From assembly GCA_039028975.1 (NCBI GenBank), contig JBCCHB010000055.1, positions 1-64,000 of the forward strand: a stretch of 64,000 nt of DNA, given 5' to 3'. Below the pieces are notes generated by a model that was not told where the DNA came from, made no database searches, and was given only the letters and a program-made list of their open reading frames with translations. Position 1 is the first letter of the stretch, and every line of letters begins with the position of its first letter. The DNA is from JAHBNG01 sp039028975 (GTDB lineage Bacteria; Chloroflexota; Anaerolineae; Caldilineales; Caldilineaceae). Of this stretch, positions 63,624 to 64,000 are shown one piece after another. The position numbers and the translations under genes are program-made.

Positions 63624-64000
63624 TGTATGCCAAAAGAGGCTGTACCCTTTTCATTCCTCAACCTACGATATAGAATTTCTGTCTCTTTTACCATTCTGTC
63701 AACGCCATATTCCTCAACCATTTCCCGGCCTGTTTGACCCATTTCAAATGCCCTTTCTGGGTTGTCCAACAGAGAGACCAAGGCTTGGGCCAACTTCTTC
63801 GGCTCCCCTGGCGGAACAAGCACTCCATTTTCATCTTCTTGTATTATTTCGGCATTTCCATCGATCTGAGTCGCAACCAGAGGCAATACGCTGGCCATGG
63901 CCTGGGGCAGCACCCTTGGCAAACCCTCCCATAAAGATGAAAGAGCAAAGAGGTCAAAGGAAGCCATCAGTTCGGGGATGTCTCTACGAAGACCGGTAAG
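63617..64000 (-). CDS. Glycosyltransferase family 4, C-terminal part, cut by right edge
   Basis: The frame runs open from the edge, so the start lies outside. The visible 127 residues are the nucleotide-sugar-binding half of a GT-B enzyme: SLWEGLPRVLPQAMASVLPLVATQ with the E-x7-E type region, IDGNAEIIQEDENGVLVPPG, and a C-terminal helix. It probably adds a sugar to the envelope polysaccharide made with the neighbouring genes. Its last codons and stop (TAG at 63617-63619) come from the family B element. Confidence 0.9.
   Translation of the reverse strand, partial: LTGLRRDIPELMASFDLFALSSLWEGLPRVLPQAMASVLPLVATQIDGNAEIIQEDENGVLVPPGEPKKLAQALVSLLDNPERAFEMGQTGREMVEEYGVDRMVKETEILYRRLRNEKGTASFGIHI

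Overview
The window is bacterial. It most likely comes from a Chloroflexota chromosome (Anaerolineae, Caldilineae or Ardenticatenia-like). This rests on inference: Thr/Pro-rich linkers in surface foldases, a double-cyclophilin lipoprotein, an O-antigen-ligase/TPR giant next to a WecA-like transferase, and an rpsF-rpsR pair without ssb. No rRNA or tRNA gene was recognised, so the assignment is not proven.

Positions 1-32838 (all minus strand, read right to left) form one long biosynthetic operon that runs off the left edge. In transcription order it holds: a free-standing acyltransferase (AT); a 3-hydroxyacyl-CoA dehydrogenase, a small ACP, an acyl-CoA dehydrogenase and an FkbH-like HAD protein (the gene set that builds hydroxymalonyl-ACP, with no O-methyltransferase visible); a second small ACP; then four megasynthases. 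These are FAAL-ACP-KS-AT-ACP-aminotransferase-C-A-PCP (3754 aa), KS-AT-KR-ACP (1662 aa), docking-C-A-PCP-KS-broken AT-KR-ACP (2702 aa), and docking-C-A (cut by the edge). The inferred product is a lipopeptide that starts with a beta-amino fatty acid. Two amino acids are each extended by a PKS module with ketoreduction (statine-like units). The second is probably leucine, extended by hydroxymalonate. The key observation is that the last PKS module has an AT that lost its active-site Ser and its HAFH region, while the operon supplies both a discrete AT and the enzymes for an ACP-bound extender. This looks like a cis-AT module converted to trans loading.

Positions 32839-38271 are a mixed region. 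A 1.1-kb non-coding stretch and a 0.6-kb one share two families of short inverted-repeat elements (A, 88 bp; B, about 96-208 bp). Between them lie a DUF983 protein, a DUF4432-like sugar-epimerase-fold protein, a HupE/UreJ protein and the ribosomal genes rpsF and rpsR, with a structured leader before rpsF.

Positions 38272-43141 hold a membrane-anchored parvulin foldase with a very long acidic tail, and convergent clpB, separated by a bidirectional terminator. Positions 43611-53398 are a regulatory and accessory island: a MerR regulator fused to a nucleotidyltransferase-like domain, a three-gene ABC-2 exporter, an internally deleted serine hydrolase, a stand-alone copy of the nucleotidyltransferase-like domain, a MalT/LuxR-type regulator, small ORFs, and a second MerR with a GyrI-like domain. 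Three promoters here have the 19-bp spacer typical of MerR control.

Positions 53574-64000 carry an alpha/beta hydrolase, an S41 peptidase, a P-loop protein, a VTT-domain membrane protein, a cyclophilin lipoprotein, and an envelope polysaccharide group (WecA-like transferase, O-antigen ligase/TPR protein, and a glycosyltransferase cut by the right edge).
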